Both the position numbers and the translations under genes were made by a program. A stretch of DNA of 64,000 nucleotides from Metaruminococcus_A sp003150405 (GTDB lineage Bacteria; Bacillota; Clostridia; Oscillospirales; Ruminococcaceae): assembly GCA_902489745.1 (NCBI GenBank), contig CABUBB010000006.1, forward strand, positions 58,094-122,093. Direction: 5' to 3'. The stretch's first letter is position 1; every line of letters begins with the position of its first letter. Shown one piece after another: positions 43,045 to 52,355 of the stretch. Below the pieces are notes generated by a model. It made no database searches and was not told where the DNA came from. It was given only the letters and a program-made list of their open reading frames with translations.

Positions 43045-44562
43045 ATGCAATATCCAGCATCTGTAGAAAAATGGGGCCTTTTTGAGGTTGCCTGCGAAGG
43101 CTTTCAGAATGGGAACCCCTTTACTGATTATACCATCCAGGGCCGTTTTGAAGGAGCAGACGAGCAGATAATTGCAACCGGCTTTTACAATGGAAACGGC
43201 GTTTACAAAGTACGCTTTATGCCGTCCTATGAAGGAGAATACCACTTCCGCATCAGCGGGAGCTTTTCCCCAAACGTTTTTGAGGGCGACTTTACTGTTA
43301 CCGCCCCGCAGGAGGGCAACCACGGGCCGGTTCACGTGCAGAACACCTATCACTTTGCCTATGCGGACGGAACCCCCTGCTACCCCATTGGCACCACCTG
43401 CTATGTTTGGGAGCTGCAGTCTGACGAGCGCATTCGTCAGACGCTGGAAAGCCTGAAACGGTCCGGCTTTCAGAAAATACGCTTCTGCATCTTCCCCAAG
43501 CATTACGACTACAACCTGCATGAGCCGCGTTCCTACCCATACGAGGGTACGCCGATGGACAGCAGCGTGCTGACCAAGGAAAACTTTTCGGAATACACCG
43601 GCAAGACCGAAGGAAATCACTGGGATTTCACCCGTTTTCATGTGCCGCACTTTGAACACATTGAGTCCTGTATCCTCGCACTGCAAAAACTCGGCATTGA
43701 AGCGGATCTTATCGTCATGCACCCTTACGACCGCTGGGGTTTCTCCCAGATGAACCGTGCGCAGGATGAACTTTACTGGCGTTACGTCATCGCACGGTTT
43801 TCGGCTTACCGGAATGTCTGGTGGTCGCTCGCCAATGAGTACGACCTCATGAAACATAAAACCGAAGAAGATTGGGAATTTTACGCGAGCCTGCTCTGCG
43901 AATGCGACCCCTACCAGCACCTGCGTTCGATTCACAACTGCTTCCCGTTTTACGACCACACCCGCCCCTGGATCACCCATTGCAGCATTCAGCGGCAGGA
44001 CGCCTATAAAACCGCCGAACTGGTCAACGAATGGCGCGCCGCTTACCACAAGCCGGTGGTTCTCGACGAAATTGCCTATGAGGGCGACATCCAGCACGGC
44101 TGGGGCAACATCACCGGCGAGGAGATGGTGCGCCGCTTCTGGGAGGGCGCCTGCCGCGGCGGATATCCCGGCCATGGAGAGACCTATCTGAGCCCGGACG
44201 ATGTGCTGTGGTGGTCGCACGGCGGCATTCTTAAAGGAGAAAGCTGGAAACGGGTCAATTTTCTGCTGCAAATTCTGCGGGAGGTCCCCGGCGGCTACCT
44301 GAAGCCCTATGAACGCGCCGCGTGGGATGAAGTTTGCGGCGTTCCGGAAACCGGGGAACCCGGAAAGTTTTATCTGTATTATTACAGCTTTATGCGCCCC
44401 TCATTCCGCGAATTTTACTTTGACGATTCCACCCGGTACCAGGTAGAGGTCATTGACACCTGGAACATGACCGTAGAACCGCAGGGCGTCTTCTGCGGCA
44501 AATTTAAAGCCATGCTGCCCGCTCATCCGTTTATGGCGGTTCGCATTCAGAAGGTAAAATAA
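43045..44562 (+). CDS. Glycosidase-like protein (DUF5060-DUF4038-DUF5605)
   Basis: The 505-residue protein has no signal peptide and is likely cytosolic. Residues 1-95 form an Ig-like DUF5060 domain (VEKWGLFEVACEGFQNGNPF). Residues 110-420 form a TIM-barrel-like domain related to DUF4038 glycosidases, with VWWSLANEYD and VVLDEIAYEG supplying candidate catalytic Glu residues at the places usual for clan GH-A. A beta domain closes the protein. It would cleave a small glycoside; the substrate is unknown. GGAGG lies 8 bases before the ATG. Monocistronic between two terminators. Confidence 0.85.
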   Translation: MQYPASVEKWGLFEVACEGFQNGNPFTDYTIQGRFEGADEQIIATGFYNGNGVYKVRFMPSYEGEYHFRISGSFSPNVFEGDFTVTAPQEGNHGPVHVQNTYHFAYADGTPCYPIGTTCYVWELQSDERIRQTLESLKRSGFQKIRFCIFPKHYDYNLHEPRSYPYEGTPMDSSVLTKENFSEYTGKTEGNHWDFTRFHVPHFEHIESCILALQKLGIEADLIVMHPYDRWGFSQMNRAQDELYWRYVIARFSAYRNVWWSLANEYDLMKHKTEEDWEFYASLLCECDPYQHLRSIHNCFPFYDHTRPWITHCSIQRQDAYKTAELVNEWRAAYHKPVVLDEIAYEGDIQHGWGNITGEEMVRRFWEGACRGGYPGHGETYLSPDDVLWWSHGGILKGESWKRVNFLLQILREVPGGYLKPYERAAWDEVCGVPETGEPGKFYLYYYSFMRPSFREFYFDDSTRYQVEVIDTWNMTVEPQGVFCGKFKAMLPAHPFMAVRIQKVK

Positions 44563-44567
44563 ATTGA

Positions 44568-44602
44568 GAAAAGGCTTTGCCGCTTTGGCAAAGCCTTTTT
44601 CT
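44568..44602 (+). terminator. Terminator after the glycosidase-like gene
   Basis: The stem aaaaggctttgcc / ggcaaagcctttt with a 5-base loop is followed by a T-run. Confidence 0.92.
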
Positions 44603-44656
44603 AGTATCTACGTTTTTTATAAGTCATAAATCGCTAAACGATTTCTAGCGTTTGGA

Positions 44657-44848
44657 TCAAAGACTTTTATCTCTCTTCTGCTGTTCTGCAACTTCCTCCA
44701 ACGCAATACGAATGGCTGCTACTACAAAAGCCGAAAAAGTGCATTCCTTTCCCTGAATTGCCTGTTCAACACCTTCCACCAAATCATTTGGAATGCGAAT
44801 GGTTTTATTTGTTGTTTTAGGAATGTTCGGAATCCGAAAAACGGCCAT
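44657..44848 (-). CDS. Small ribbon-helix-helix-like protein
   Basis: A 63-residue protein whose TNKTIRIPNDLVEGVEQAIQ followed by TFSAFVVAAIRIALEEVAEQ matches the strand-helix-helix pattern of CopG/Arc DNA-binding proteins. AGGGGGG lies 6-7 bases before the ATG. No toxin or partner gene is adjacent, so it is probably a stand-alone regulator. Its upstream region has a TACAAT -10-like box near 44880. Confidence 0.7.
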   Translation of the reverse strand: MAVFRIPNIPKTTNKTIRIPNDLVEGVEQAIQGKECTFSAFVVAAIRIALEEVAEQQKRDKSL

Positions 44849-44952
44849 GTCTGTCCCCCCTAAACAGTTACTCGCATTTATTGTAGCATATCGTACCGAA
44901 GAATCGGTTGTAAAAGTGAGACAAGCAGAATAATAAAAGCGTGCCGATCCAA

Positions 44953-44984
44953 TAAAAAAACGCTGTGACTCTGCACAGCGGTTT
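44953..44984 (-). terminator. Terminator of the alr operon
   Basis: The stem cgctgtg / cacagcg (44961..44980) is followed on the minus strand by TTTTTTTATT, just past the radical SAM gene. Confidence 0.85.
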
Positions 44985-44991
44985 GTAACCT

Positions 44992-45870
44992 TTAAAAAAA
45001 TTTAAGCTGCATATCCCCATAGCCCATTTTATAAGAGCGGATGATCTCCTGCATGTCATACAGCAGGCCCTTTTGGTCACAGGCACGGCGAAAAACCTCC
45101 CAAAGCTGTTTGGCTCGCGGCGAGGTACAGACATAAGAATCGCCGTATTGCTTTCGGTACTGCGTGGAAAGCCCGGGGTAATGCTCGTCCAGGCGGTCAT
45201 AATACCACTCGCGGTTGCCCCGCCGCAGCGTCATGCCAAACGCGGGGTAAATAAACCGCGCACCGCAGTCCGCCGCCCGCTCCACAACGGCGAGTACGTT
45301 TTCCTCACTGTCCTCCAAAAACGGCAGAACCGGCATAAGCAGTACCCCTGCATAAAGGCCGTGCTCCGCCATCTGGCGCAGGATTTCAAACCGCTTGGAG
45401 GAGACCGGCGCATTGGGTTCCACAAGCCCTGCTTGTTCGTCGTCCGCTGTGGTGATCGTCACTTTAATCAGCACCGGGGAATGTTCCTTAATATCAGACA
45501 GTACGTCCATATCCCGCAGGACAAGGTCACTTTTGGTGGCAATTCCCACCCCAAATTCGTAGGCATTAAGCAGTTCCAGCGCGTGGCGGGTGAGCTTCAG
45601 CTCCCGCTCAGCGGGGTTGTAAGGGTCGGACATTGAACCGGTTGCGACCACGCCGGTTTTCACCTTGCGGCGCAGGTCGTTGCGGATAATTTCCAGCGCA
45701 TGCTCCTTTGCGCGCACCTCATCGAATGAATCAATATGGTAACACTCGCTCCGGCTGTCACAATAAATGCAGCCATGACTGCATCCCCGGTAAACGTTCA
45801 TGTTGTAATCCATGCCGAACCAGCCGCTTTTGGCACGGGTGACAATGGTTTTTGCCGGGATATACTCCAT
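44992..45870 (-). CDS. SPL-family radical SAM protein
   Basis: The 292-residue enzyme has the 4Fe-4S motif CSHGCIYC (CX3CX2C) in VYRGCSHGCIYCDSRSEC, as in the spore photoproduct lyase-like (Rv2578c/SplB-related) radical SAM group. GSMSDPYNPAE and VLIKVTITTADDE are also typical. The usual SplB-specific N-terminal features are not complete, so the reaction is unknown; it is not claimed to be the spore photoproduct lyase itself. It starts 10 bases after the alr stop and is probably cotranscribed with it. Confidence 0.85.
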   Translation of the reverse strand: MEYIPAKTIVTRAKSGWFGMDYNMNVYRGCSHGCIYCDSRSECYHIDSFDEVRAKEHALEIIRNDLRRKVKTGVVATGSMSDPYNPAERELKLTRHALELLNAYEFGVGIATKSDLVLRDMDVLSDIKEHSPVLIKVTITTADDEQAGLVEPNAPVSSKRFEILRQMAEHGLYAGVLLMPVLPFLEDSEENVLAVVERAADCGARFIYPAFGMTLRRGNREWYYDRLDEHYPGLSTQYRKQYGDSYVCTSPRAKQLWEVFRRACDQKGLLYDMQEIIRSYKMGYGDMQLKFF

Positions 45871-45880
45871 AAGCGGCTCC

Positions 45881-47062
45881 TTACTCTTCGCCGTAGAGAT
45901 AGTTGACTACATCAACCACCTTGTTGTTTTTATAGTAGACCCGCGGCACACGGTGGCCGACCGCGCAAATCACTTCATAGTTGATGGTCGAGGCCATCCG
46001 CGCCAAGTCATCCGCGGAAATGCTTTCCTTGCCGTCATGACCAAATATGGTCACCTCATCTCCCATCCGCACGCCGGGGATATGGCTGACGTCGAGCATC
46101 AGCTGGTCCATGCAGACGGTGCCGATAACCTTTGCACGCTGACCGCGCACCAGAAATTCAGCGCGGTTGGAAAGGGAACGGGAAAAACCATCTGCGTAGC
46201 CGACCGGCACGGTGGCGACAACCATATCATGGTCGGAAATAAAGTGCCGCCCATAGCTGATCGACGTCTCCGGCCCCACTGTTTTCACCATGGAAACCAC
46301 CGACTTGAGTTCCATCACCGGGCGGAAATCCGGGTCAACCACCTCCGGGCTGGGGTTGAGCCCATACAGGATGATACCCGCGCGCACAAAGGGAAAATGC
46401 TCGCTGCCCAGGCGCTCAATTCCGGCGCTGTTTTTGGTGTGCACCGTTTTCAAATGAACACCGTTTTGTTCCAGTTTGGTTAAAATATCCTCGAACGCAG
46501 CAAACTGCTTTTTGGTGTAATCCGCAGAGCACGCACTCGTTTCGTCCGCTACGGCGTAATGGGTGAAAATGCCGGTGGGATGAAGGCCCGGTAGCTTGCA
46601 GACCGCAAGTAGCTCGCCCAAAGCATTGCTGTCGTCGTGATGGACAAAACCAATCCGCCCCATTCCGGTATCAATTTTTAGGTGGCACTCTACCGGCTGT
46701 TCAAACCCTATCGCCTGTTCGCTGAGCTGACAGGCGTATTCGGTGGAGTAAACGGTCTGAATTAGACGATACTGAATCAAAAGATCGCAAAGCTCCACCG
46801 GAGTCATTCCCAAAATCAAGATACTGCCCCGTATTCCATATTTCCGCAGCGAAATAGCTTCATCAATATTGGAAACGCAAAACCATTTTACGCCCTGCCG
46901 CTCAAGTTCGGCGGCTATAACCCCATCGCCGTGGCCATAGGCGTTTGCTTTTACCACCGCCATTACCTCGGCCCCCGGCACCAGCGTACGAATGTGCTCT
47001 AAATTATGCACCAAATGGTCCAAATTAATATGCGCCCAACAGCGCTTCATAAAGCTTTGCAT
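45881..47062 (-). CDS. alr: Alanine racemase
   Basis: The 393-residue PLP enzyme interconverts L- and D-alanine for peptidoglycan. The PLP lysine lies in VMAVVKANAYGHGDGVIA (about residue 39). HLKIDTGMGRIGF is in the barrel, and the second catalytic Tyr lies in the C-terminal GYADGFSR region near ISYGRHFIS. AGGGGGA lies before the ATG. The upstream 130 bases are very AT-rich and divergent with the SLOG gene. Length is normal. Confidence 0.95.
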   Translation of the reverse strand: MQSFMKRCWAHINLDHLVHNLEHIRTLVPGAEVMAVVKANAYGHGDGVIAAELERQGVKWFCVSNIDEAISLRKYGIRGSILILGMTPVELCDLLIQYRLIQTVYSTEYACQLSEQAIGFEQPVECHLKIDTGMGRIGFVHHDDSNALGELLAVCKLPGLHPTGIFTHYAVADETSACSADYTKKQFAAFEDILTKLEQNGVHLKTVHTKNSAGIERLGSEHFPFVRAGIILYGLNPSPEVVDPDFRPVMELKSVVSMVKTVGPETSISYGRHFISDHDMVVATVPVGYADGFSRSLSNRAEFLVRGQRAKVIGTVCMDQLMLDVSHIPGVRMGDEVTIFGHDGKESISADDLARMASTINYEVICAVGHRVPRVYYKNNKVVDVVNYLYGEE

Positions 47063-47195
47063 AGCTTCCCCCTACAAAATATAACGGAAAATAGACATAT
47101 TATTCATAAATTATACATAATTTTCAAATATAATACAAATATAAAATATATTTAAATTGTTAATTTTATTAAAAATTTATGAATGGATGTCGATT

Positions 47196-47702
47196 ATGAA
47201 ACATTTATCCGCTTGTTTTTCCGGCCCACGTCCGGAAAAACTGTTGCAACACTGGGACGAACAACACCCTGAGGTTATACGTATCAAACAGGAACTGCAG
47301 GCCAAGACCGTCAATGCAGCCATTGACGGCTACCGCATTTTTTTAAGCGGTATGGCGCGCGGTGTTGATCTGCTTGCAGCTGAAACTGTTTTAAATTTAA
47401 AACAGGTGCTTTCTGACCTATATTTTGTTGCCGTAATTCCGTACCGAGGCCAGCGTTTTAGCGACCCGGAATGGGCCAACCGTTACAACCGGGCACTAGA
47501 AAATGCCGACCAAGTGATTATTTTGAGTGAACAATACTACAACGGCTGTTTTATGGAGCGCAACCGCTATATGGTTGAACAATCAGGCCGACTCATCGCC
47601 GTGGTAAACGGAACCAAAGGAGGAACCGCCGCTACCCTCCGTTATGCCGAAAAACAAGGGTTGGAAATTGACCTCATTGCAACCGCCCTACGCGGCTTAT
47701 AA
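47196..47702 (+). CDS. SLOG-family (DUF1273/YpsA-like) protein
   Basis: The 168-residue protein starts with CFSGPRPEKLL, a Rossmann-like nucleotide-binding loop, then IFLSGMARGVDLLAAETVL and NAD-like contacts in RYNRALENADQVIILSEQYYNGC. This is the SLOG/DUF1273 family (YpsA of B. subtilis). It is thought to bind a nucleotide-type ligand and its role is unclear; YpsA affects cell division. The ATG at 47196 fits the conserved N-terminus, but the binding site is weak (GGATG). It is divergent from alr. Confidence 0.82.
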   Translation: MKHLSACFSGPRPEKLLQHWDEQHPEVIRIKQELQAKTVNAAIDGYRIFLSGMARGVDLLAAETVLNLKQVLSDLYFVAVIPYRGQRFSDPEWANRYNRALENADQVIILSEQYYNGCFMERNRYMVEQSGRLIAVVNGTKGGTAATLRYAEKQGLEIDLIATALRGL

Positions 47703-47854
47703 CCTTTTTTATTTTACTATATTTAGGACTTGAACACAACAGAAACTTTTAAGCTTGTGAAGTCTTTATAACTTTTTGTATTAATCATACCAATTACACA
47801 AACTTTCAACCTTTTCAACGTGATTTTCAACAATTCACATAGAAATAAAAAATG

Positions 47855-47871
47855 ACGGGCCTAATGCCCGC
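47855..47871 (-). terminator. Weak terminator-like hairpin downstream of tadA
   Basis: The stem cgggc / gcccg is followed on the minus strand by TCATTTTTTATTTC, 127 bases beyond tadA. The rest of 47703..47997 is AT-rich, and I see no SRP RNA although it often sits next to tadA. Confidence 0.4.
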
Positions 47872-47997
47872 CGCAGATAAAATAAGATGAAATAAGGATT
47901 TAGATAATAAAGGAGAGGGTAAAACAGAAATAATTCGTTTCTGCTCTTTCATTATAACAGCGAAACTCAAGCGATGTATGAATAATATTGCCAGCAA

Positions 47998-48459
47998 TCA
48001 TGACCGATTTCTTAACTTTTTGAAAAATGCCCGCAATAATTTTGCCGATTCTTCCTGCAATACGCCTCGCTCCACCGCCGGGCGATGGTTAAAACCACAG
48101 TCAAACAGGTCAAGCAAGGTTCCGCAGCAGCCTGCTTTTGGGTCCTCTGCACCGTAGACCACCCGTTTGATACGCGCATTGATTATGGCGCCTGCGCACA
48201 TTGGGCATGGCTCAAGAGTTACATACAACTCGCACTCATGCAGTCTCCAGCCCCCAAGCTTTTTACAGGCACGATCGATGGCAAGCAATTCAGCGTGGAA
48301 AAGGGCATTTTTTTCGGTCTCACGCAGGTTATGTGCCGTTGAAACCACCTCACTTCCGCGTACAACAACAGCGCCAATCGGCACTTCGCCGAGTGCGGCC
48401 GCTTCTTTTGCCTGTTCCAGTGCCAGTTTCATAAAAATCAAATCGCGCTCTTCCGCCAT
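47998..48459 (-). CDS. tadA: tRNA-specific adenosine deaminase
   Basis: The 153-residue zinc enzyme changes adenosine 34 of tRNA-Arg(ACG) to inosine. The zinc and catalytic motif is HAELLAI (His and Glu) with PCPMCAGAI (two Cys), as in all TadA/CDA-fold deaminases. AGGTGG precedes the ATG. It lies 3 bases after the stop of the CPBP protease gene, so both share a transcript. Confidence 0.96.
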   Translation of the reverse strand: MAEERDLIFMKLALEQAKEAAALGEVPIGAVVVRGSEVVSTAHNLRETEKNALFHAELLAIDRACKKLGGWRLHECELYVTLEPCPMCAGAIINARIKRVVYGAEDPKAGCCGTLLDLFDCGFNHRPAVERGVLQEESAKLLRAFFKKLRNRS

Positions 48460-48462
48460 AAG

Positions 48463-49545
48463 CTATACCACCTGAAAATAAACAAACACAAAAGCCAAAA
48501 GTGCAAGTACCATTGCCGCACTTCCAAAGCAAATCATCGCACGCTGGCGGGTGCTCAGCTGGCTGTTTTCCGGCAGAGGAATAGTAAACGCCGTTGACTC
48601 CTTGCGTACAAACAACAGAAAGGCAAGGATACCCGCCGCCAGCAGGATAAGCGCAACCAAATTCCCCACCAGCTCAGCATACTCCTGCAGCACCGTACTA
48701 AACAGTACCATTTCAAAAAAGGAAAGCAGGTTTATGATAAAATGCAGAATGATTCCTGTCCAGAGAGAACCGGTACGAAGCACAAAATAGCCAATGATCA
48801 ATCCCATTAAAAAGGCGTTAGCCGCCTGCATTGCATTAAAATGTGCCAATGCAAAAAATATGGCAGAAACCAAAAGCGCAACGCCATCACCAAAGCAACG
48901 CAGGCCCTGCATGATCACGCCGCGAAATAGGTATTCTTCCAAAAACGCCGGTACGACCGTCAGCAAAACAAGGCTCAACACCCAGTCCAAAGGGGTAGAC
49001 GGCACCATATATCCCGGCAGAGAAACATTCCACCCATATTGGGAAAATATTTTCTGCAACAGTTCTACGAAAAAGCTGCCAACCACCGACACTGCCAGAA
49101 CCATTGGCAGGGAAAAAGCGACTAGCTTTGCCCGGGGCGCACGCATGACCGAACGAAAAGATATGTAATTTTTAAGAGTCAGGCTCAAATACAAAGCAGG
49201 GAGACCCAATTTTAAAATGGCAAGAACAAGGTTTACCACTAAGAGCATGGATTGTGTGCCATAAACCTGCATTGAAGTAAAGTTTACACGAATGGGCAGA
49301 CCCAAAAAAGAAAGCAGCAATACCACCGGCATAGTGGCAAACAGAGAAATAACAACGTAAAGAATTAAGGCGACGCCGACATTATTCGCCGCGTAGTGCA
49401 GGTGTCGGCGTTCCTGGGTTTCCGGATCGTTTAATAGAAACCCCAAACCAGGTACATAAGTATATCCGCTTTCTGCACCGCTTTCTTCCGGCTGCTCCTG
49501 TTCAGAATAAACCGCCTGACTTTTAAATTCAAAGGGCTCGTTCAA
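48463..49545 (-). CDS. CPBP-family intramembrane metalloprotease
   Basis: A 360-residue membrane protein with about eight helices. The Abi/CAAX-protease motifs are EEYLFRGVIMQGL (EExxxR) and FALAHFN, with another conserved motif near GLIIGYFVLRTGSLW. Relatives process prenylated or peptide substrates or act in stress and bacteriocin self-immunity. The substrate is unknown. The TTG at 49545 has AAAGGAG 8 bases upstream and was preferred over a GTG at 49566 that overlaps this site. It is followed directly by tadA. Confidence 0.85.
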   Translation of the reverse strand: MNEPFEFKSQAVYSEQEQPEESGAESGYTYVPGLGFLLNDPETQERRHLHYAANNVGVALILYVVISLFATMPVVLLLSFLGLPIRVNFTSMQVYGTQSMLLVVNLVLAILKLGLPALYLSLTLKNYISFRSVMRAPRAKLVAFSLPMVLAVSVVGSFFVELLQKIFSQYGWNVSLPGYMVPSTPLDWVLSLVLLTVVPAFLEEYLFRGVIMQGLRCFGDGVALLVSAIFFALAHFNAMQAANAFLMGLIIGYFVLRTGSLWTGIILHFIINLLSFFEMVLFSTVLQEYAELVGNLVALILLAAGILAFLLFVRKESTAFTIPLPENSQLSTRQRAMICFGSAAMVLALLAFVFVYFQVV

Positions 49546-49736
49546 AAAGATTTCTCCTTTGCACACCGCATGGTAAACAATTTTGATACAATTATTATAG
49601 CATGGCGCTTTTTTAAAAGCAACGAACGGTGCTTTGGGTGCAGAAAAGTTTACAGTCCTGTCACAGGTACTGCCAAATCTATTTCAATTTGAGACAGCGG
49701 TTTATACTGTAGAAGGTTAACTTGCTATAATCCTGT

Positions 49737-49765
49737 TTGCTTTCTCCAACAGCTTCCGCTATAAT
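49737..49765 (+). promoter_or_regulatory. Sigma-A-type promoter of the membrane protein gene at 49800
   Basis: TTGCTT, a 17-base spacer and TATAAT, 34 bases before the start codon. Confidence 0.75.
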
Positions 49766-49799
49766 GGTGAACAAAGCAAAACAATTATGAGGTGACGCT

Positions 49800-50504
49800 A
49801 TGAAAAGGCTACTGCGTTACACGCCATTGGTTCTTTGCGCACTCAGTTCAATCCTTCCCATGTGCACAATAATTGGCTTTTTCTTTGGATATCAATTCAG
49901 TCTTTACCACCATGAGGCATTTCTTGGGATTACAGCAGGACTTTCTCTTATCTTAACATCAGCGCTGTTTTACAACAAGGGTCCTATAAACCGAGCGAAC
50001 GCTGTTTTTGCTGCACTTCTTTTCCCATTGGCTCTCATAAACAGCGCCTTTTTTCTTTCGCTGGATTGGAGCCTGACTGCTCTATTTCTGCTCATTCAGA
50101 CAGGCTGCGCCGCGGCCGTTTATCTAAAGTTCGCGTGGCCGATTGTTCTAAAATGGATTGCCGGAATGTTGACTGCACTTCTTTTCTTGCTTCTGATAAT
50201 CGCCTGTACCATCATCTCTGTTTTTGGAAGTCTTTCCCATAACACGGTTGTCTCGTTAATTGTATCGCCGCAGGGAACCTATACCGCCGAAATAATTGAC
50301 AACGACCAAGGCGCGCTGGGCGGCAATACATTTGTTGAAATCAAAAACAATATGGAGACACTCCCATTTCTGGTTGGAGAATTCAGCAAACCTTCCGTCC
50401 GCATCTACGCCGGCGAGTGGAATAAATTTGAAACTATGCAGCTTTATTGGCAGGATGAGAATACCATTGTTATCCAAGGAAGGACATACAATATTCACTC
50501 CTAA
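49800..50504 (+). CDS. Membrane protein of unknown function (DUF5412-like end)
   Basis: The 234-residue protein has about five helices in residues 1-150 and a C-terminal outside domain (SPQGTYTAEIIDNDQGALGG…). The end resembles the DUF5412 group of small secreted or membrane-bound domains. GAGGTG lies 6 bases before the ATG. It has its own promoter and a terminator behind it. No function can be given. Confidence 0.72.
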   Translation: MKRLLRYTPLVLCALSSILPMCTIIGFFFGYQFSLYHHEAFLGITAGLSLILTSALFYNKGPINRANAVFAALLFPLALINSAFFLSLDWSLTALFLLIQTGCAAAVYLKFAWPIVLKWIAGMLTALLFLLLIIACTIISVFGSLSHNTVVSLIVSPQGTYTAEIIDNDQGALGGNTFVEIKNNMETLPFLVGEFSKPSVRIYAGEWNKFETMQLYWQDENTIVIQGRTYNIHS

Positions 50505-50572
50505 ACTTACAACCGCTTTAGACGGATTCCAACGAAGTCTCGATAGAAATCCTTTTTCATACAAAATAAAGA

Positions 50573-50596
50573 AAGAGGCGGGAGTTCCCGCCTCTT
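50573..50596. terminator. Bidirectional terminator between convergent genes
   Basis: The stem aagaggcggg / cccgcctctt, perfect, lies between the ends of the genes at 50504 and 50628. The flanking T-runs are weak. Confidence 0.7.
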
Positions 50597-50627
50597 CACA
50601 TGTTTCATGTTTGAATTATATTAGCTG

Positions 50628-51557
50628 TTATGACGGTTCGCTGCGCTCCAATATCTCCGTTTCTGCAGTCCGTTCCGCTGGCTCGTCGCGTTTTTGTGTC
50701 AAGATACAGAACAACACGCCTGAAACAATCAAAGCCGCGCCAATTACAAACCATAGATTGATGCTTTCTCCCAGGAACAATGCTCCCAACAGCACCGAAA
50801 TCATAGGCTGAAGCGGATAAAACATGGAGCAGATGCTGGCATCCAAAACAGAGAGACTTTTCCCCCAAAAGAAATGCGCCGCACCCATACAAACAGCACC
50901 CATGTAAAGAATTGCAAGGATGGAGGAGCCGTCCATCCGTACAGGAGCGGTGGCCCACTCCACTGCGGCAACTGGAACGGTACAAACAGTGCCAATCAAC
51001 ATCCCATAGGCAGTTACCTGGAGTGGATCATACTTTTGGGTCATTTTTTTAATAATCACCGACACAAACGCCCACAAAACAACTGCAAGCGCGGACAAAA
51101 GGATGCCGTAAATCATTCCGCTGCCGTCGACACCGCCGATTACAAGATAAACCCCAAGCAGCGCCGCCGCAATGCTGACGATTTTCCGGAACGTTAGCTG
51201 TTCTTTCAGAACAAGAGTTGCCGCCAGCATAATCATAACTGGATTTAAGGAATTAATGAGTGATGCGAGCGAAGCAGTTGCAAACTTTGTCCCCAAAAGC
51301 TGTGCCCCGGTTGTCATAAAATAACCAAGAAAGCCAATCAAGAAAAAATATTTATAGTCGCTGCGCTCCACCTTTTTTCTGCCGGAGCGTCGTTTTTTAA
51401 AGAGCCAGGCGCCCATCAGCACCGCAACAGCAACCACATATTGCATCAAAGATACGATAAACGCCGGAATTTGGTTCATCACAAATTTACTGACCACATA
51501 AGAGCTTCCCCAAAAACAGAAGGTCAGCAGCAAAAATCCATAGGCACGCAGTTTCAT
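50628..51557 (-). CDS. EamA/DMT-family transporter
   Basis: The 309-residue protein has ten helices in two EamA repeats (residues about 8-140 and 150-285), with SLINSLNPVMIMLAA and FYPLQPMISVLLGA at the equivalent ends of the repeats. This family exports amino acids or other metabolites; the substrate is unknown. The ATG at 51557 follows GGGTG. The stretch 51558..52041 has no convincing gene. Confidence 0.9.
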   Translation of the reverse strand: MKLRAYGFLLLTFCFWGSSYVVSKFVMNQIPAFIVSLMQYVVAVAVLMGAWLFKKRRSGRKKVERSDYKYFFLIGFLGYFMTTGAQLLGTKFATASLASLINSLNPVMIMLAATLVLKEQLTFRKIVSIAAALLGVYLVIGGVDGSGMIYGILLSALAVVLWAFVSVIIKKMTQKYDPLQVTAYGMLIGTVCTVPVAAVEWATAPVRMDGSSILAILYMGAVCMGAAHFFWGKSLSVLDASICSMFYPLQPMISVLLGALFLGESINLWFVIGAALIVSGVLFCILTQKRDEPAERTAETEILERSEPS

Positions 51558-52041
51558 TTTATACACCCTTTCATACAGCTCTTTTATTGTAAAACGGCCG
51601 TAGGAAAATGGCTATTATTTTCTTGCTTTTTTTGGTAGAAACATGTGCTTTTCTCGATGTGTTTTTGAAGCACACCACCTATCCTCAAACAATTATCACG
51701 AAAGCGCATAACCTCATCTATCAAGGAAACGGCTCCCTGTTTTTACTGCTGTCTTTCGCTCAGAGCCGTATTCAATTCACATGGGGCAATGCCAATGTAA
51801 AATAGGAGCAAAAAGCTAAACAGTGTTGATGATCCCGCAGGAAATGAAAATAGAACAAAAAAATAAGCTTGCGGGTGTCAAACAAAGCGGCTGTACCGGT
51901 AAGTTCTGTTGTACCACTGAAGAAGCCGCATGCTGCGCTGCTCTCCAAACACAGCGGTATTATCAATAGAGGGCATTCTTCCGGAAAGGCCACTGAAAAA
52001 GGCAGACTCCGGACACCAAAGGCGTTCCAGAGCCTGCTGAA

Positions 52042-52116
52042 TGGCACCCCCGACCAGGATCGAACTGATAACTACCCCTTAGGAGGGGGCTATTATATCC
52101 ATTTAACTACGGGGGC
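52042..52116 (-). tRNA. tRNA-Arg (CCT)
   Basis: The minus strand folds into a cloverleaf. The acceptor arms are GCCCCCG and CGGGGGT with a G discriminator and encoded CCA. The anticodon loop CTCCTAA carries anticodon CCT, and the T-loop contains TTCGATCC. TATAAT lies 8 bases upstream of the 5' end (52124..52129). The anticodon reads AGG arginine codons. Confidence 0.93.
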
Positions 52117-52355
52117 ATATTAAATTATACCAAAGATTTGGTTTTCTCACAAACCAAACGGTAAAACCACTTCACATCAAACAAAATTATTATACTGGAT
52201 TTTTACGAAAAAAGCAATCTTTAAATCCGCCTCATGCGGTTGAACTTTTGTGTTTACTGATGTATAATGAAAAAGCTAAGGCAGAGTATTATGAATTATA
52301 GTATTCTATAATTCTTTTTTCTGTCAGTTTCACCGACATTTGGAGGGCATTACTG

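Noticed and set aside
44992..45870. Calling the radical SAM gene spore photoproduct lyase (splB)
   Set aside because: The CX3CX2C motif fits the wider SPL-like family, but residues specific to SplB could not be confirmed and the neighbour is alr rather than a spore gene.
47703..47997. SRP RNA (ffs), often found beside tadA
   Set aside because: The conserved GGAAGCAGCC-type tetraloop region is not present on either strand.
51608..52047. Open frames of 65 and 91 residues upstream of the tRNA
   Set aside because: No binding sites, atypical composition and mutual overlap on opposite strands.
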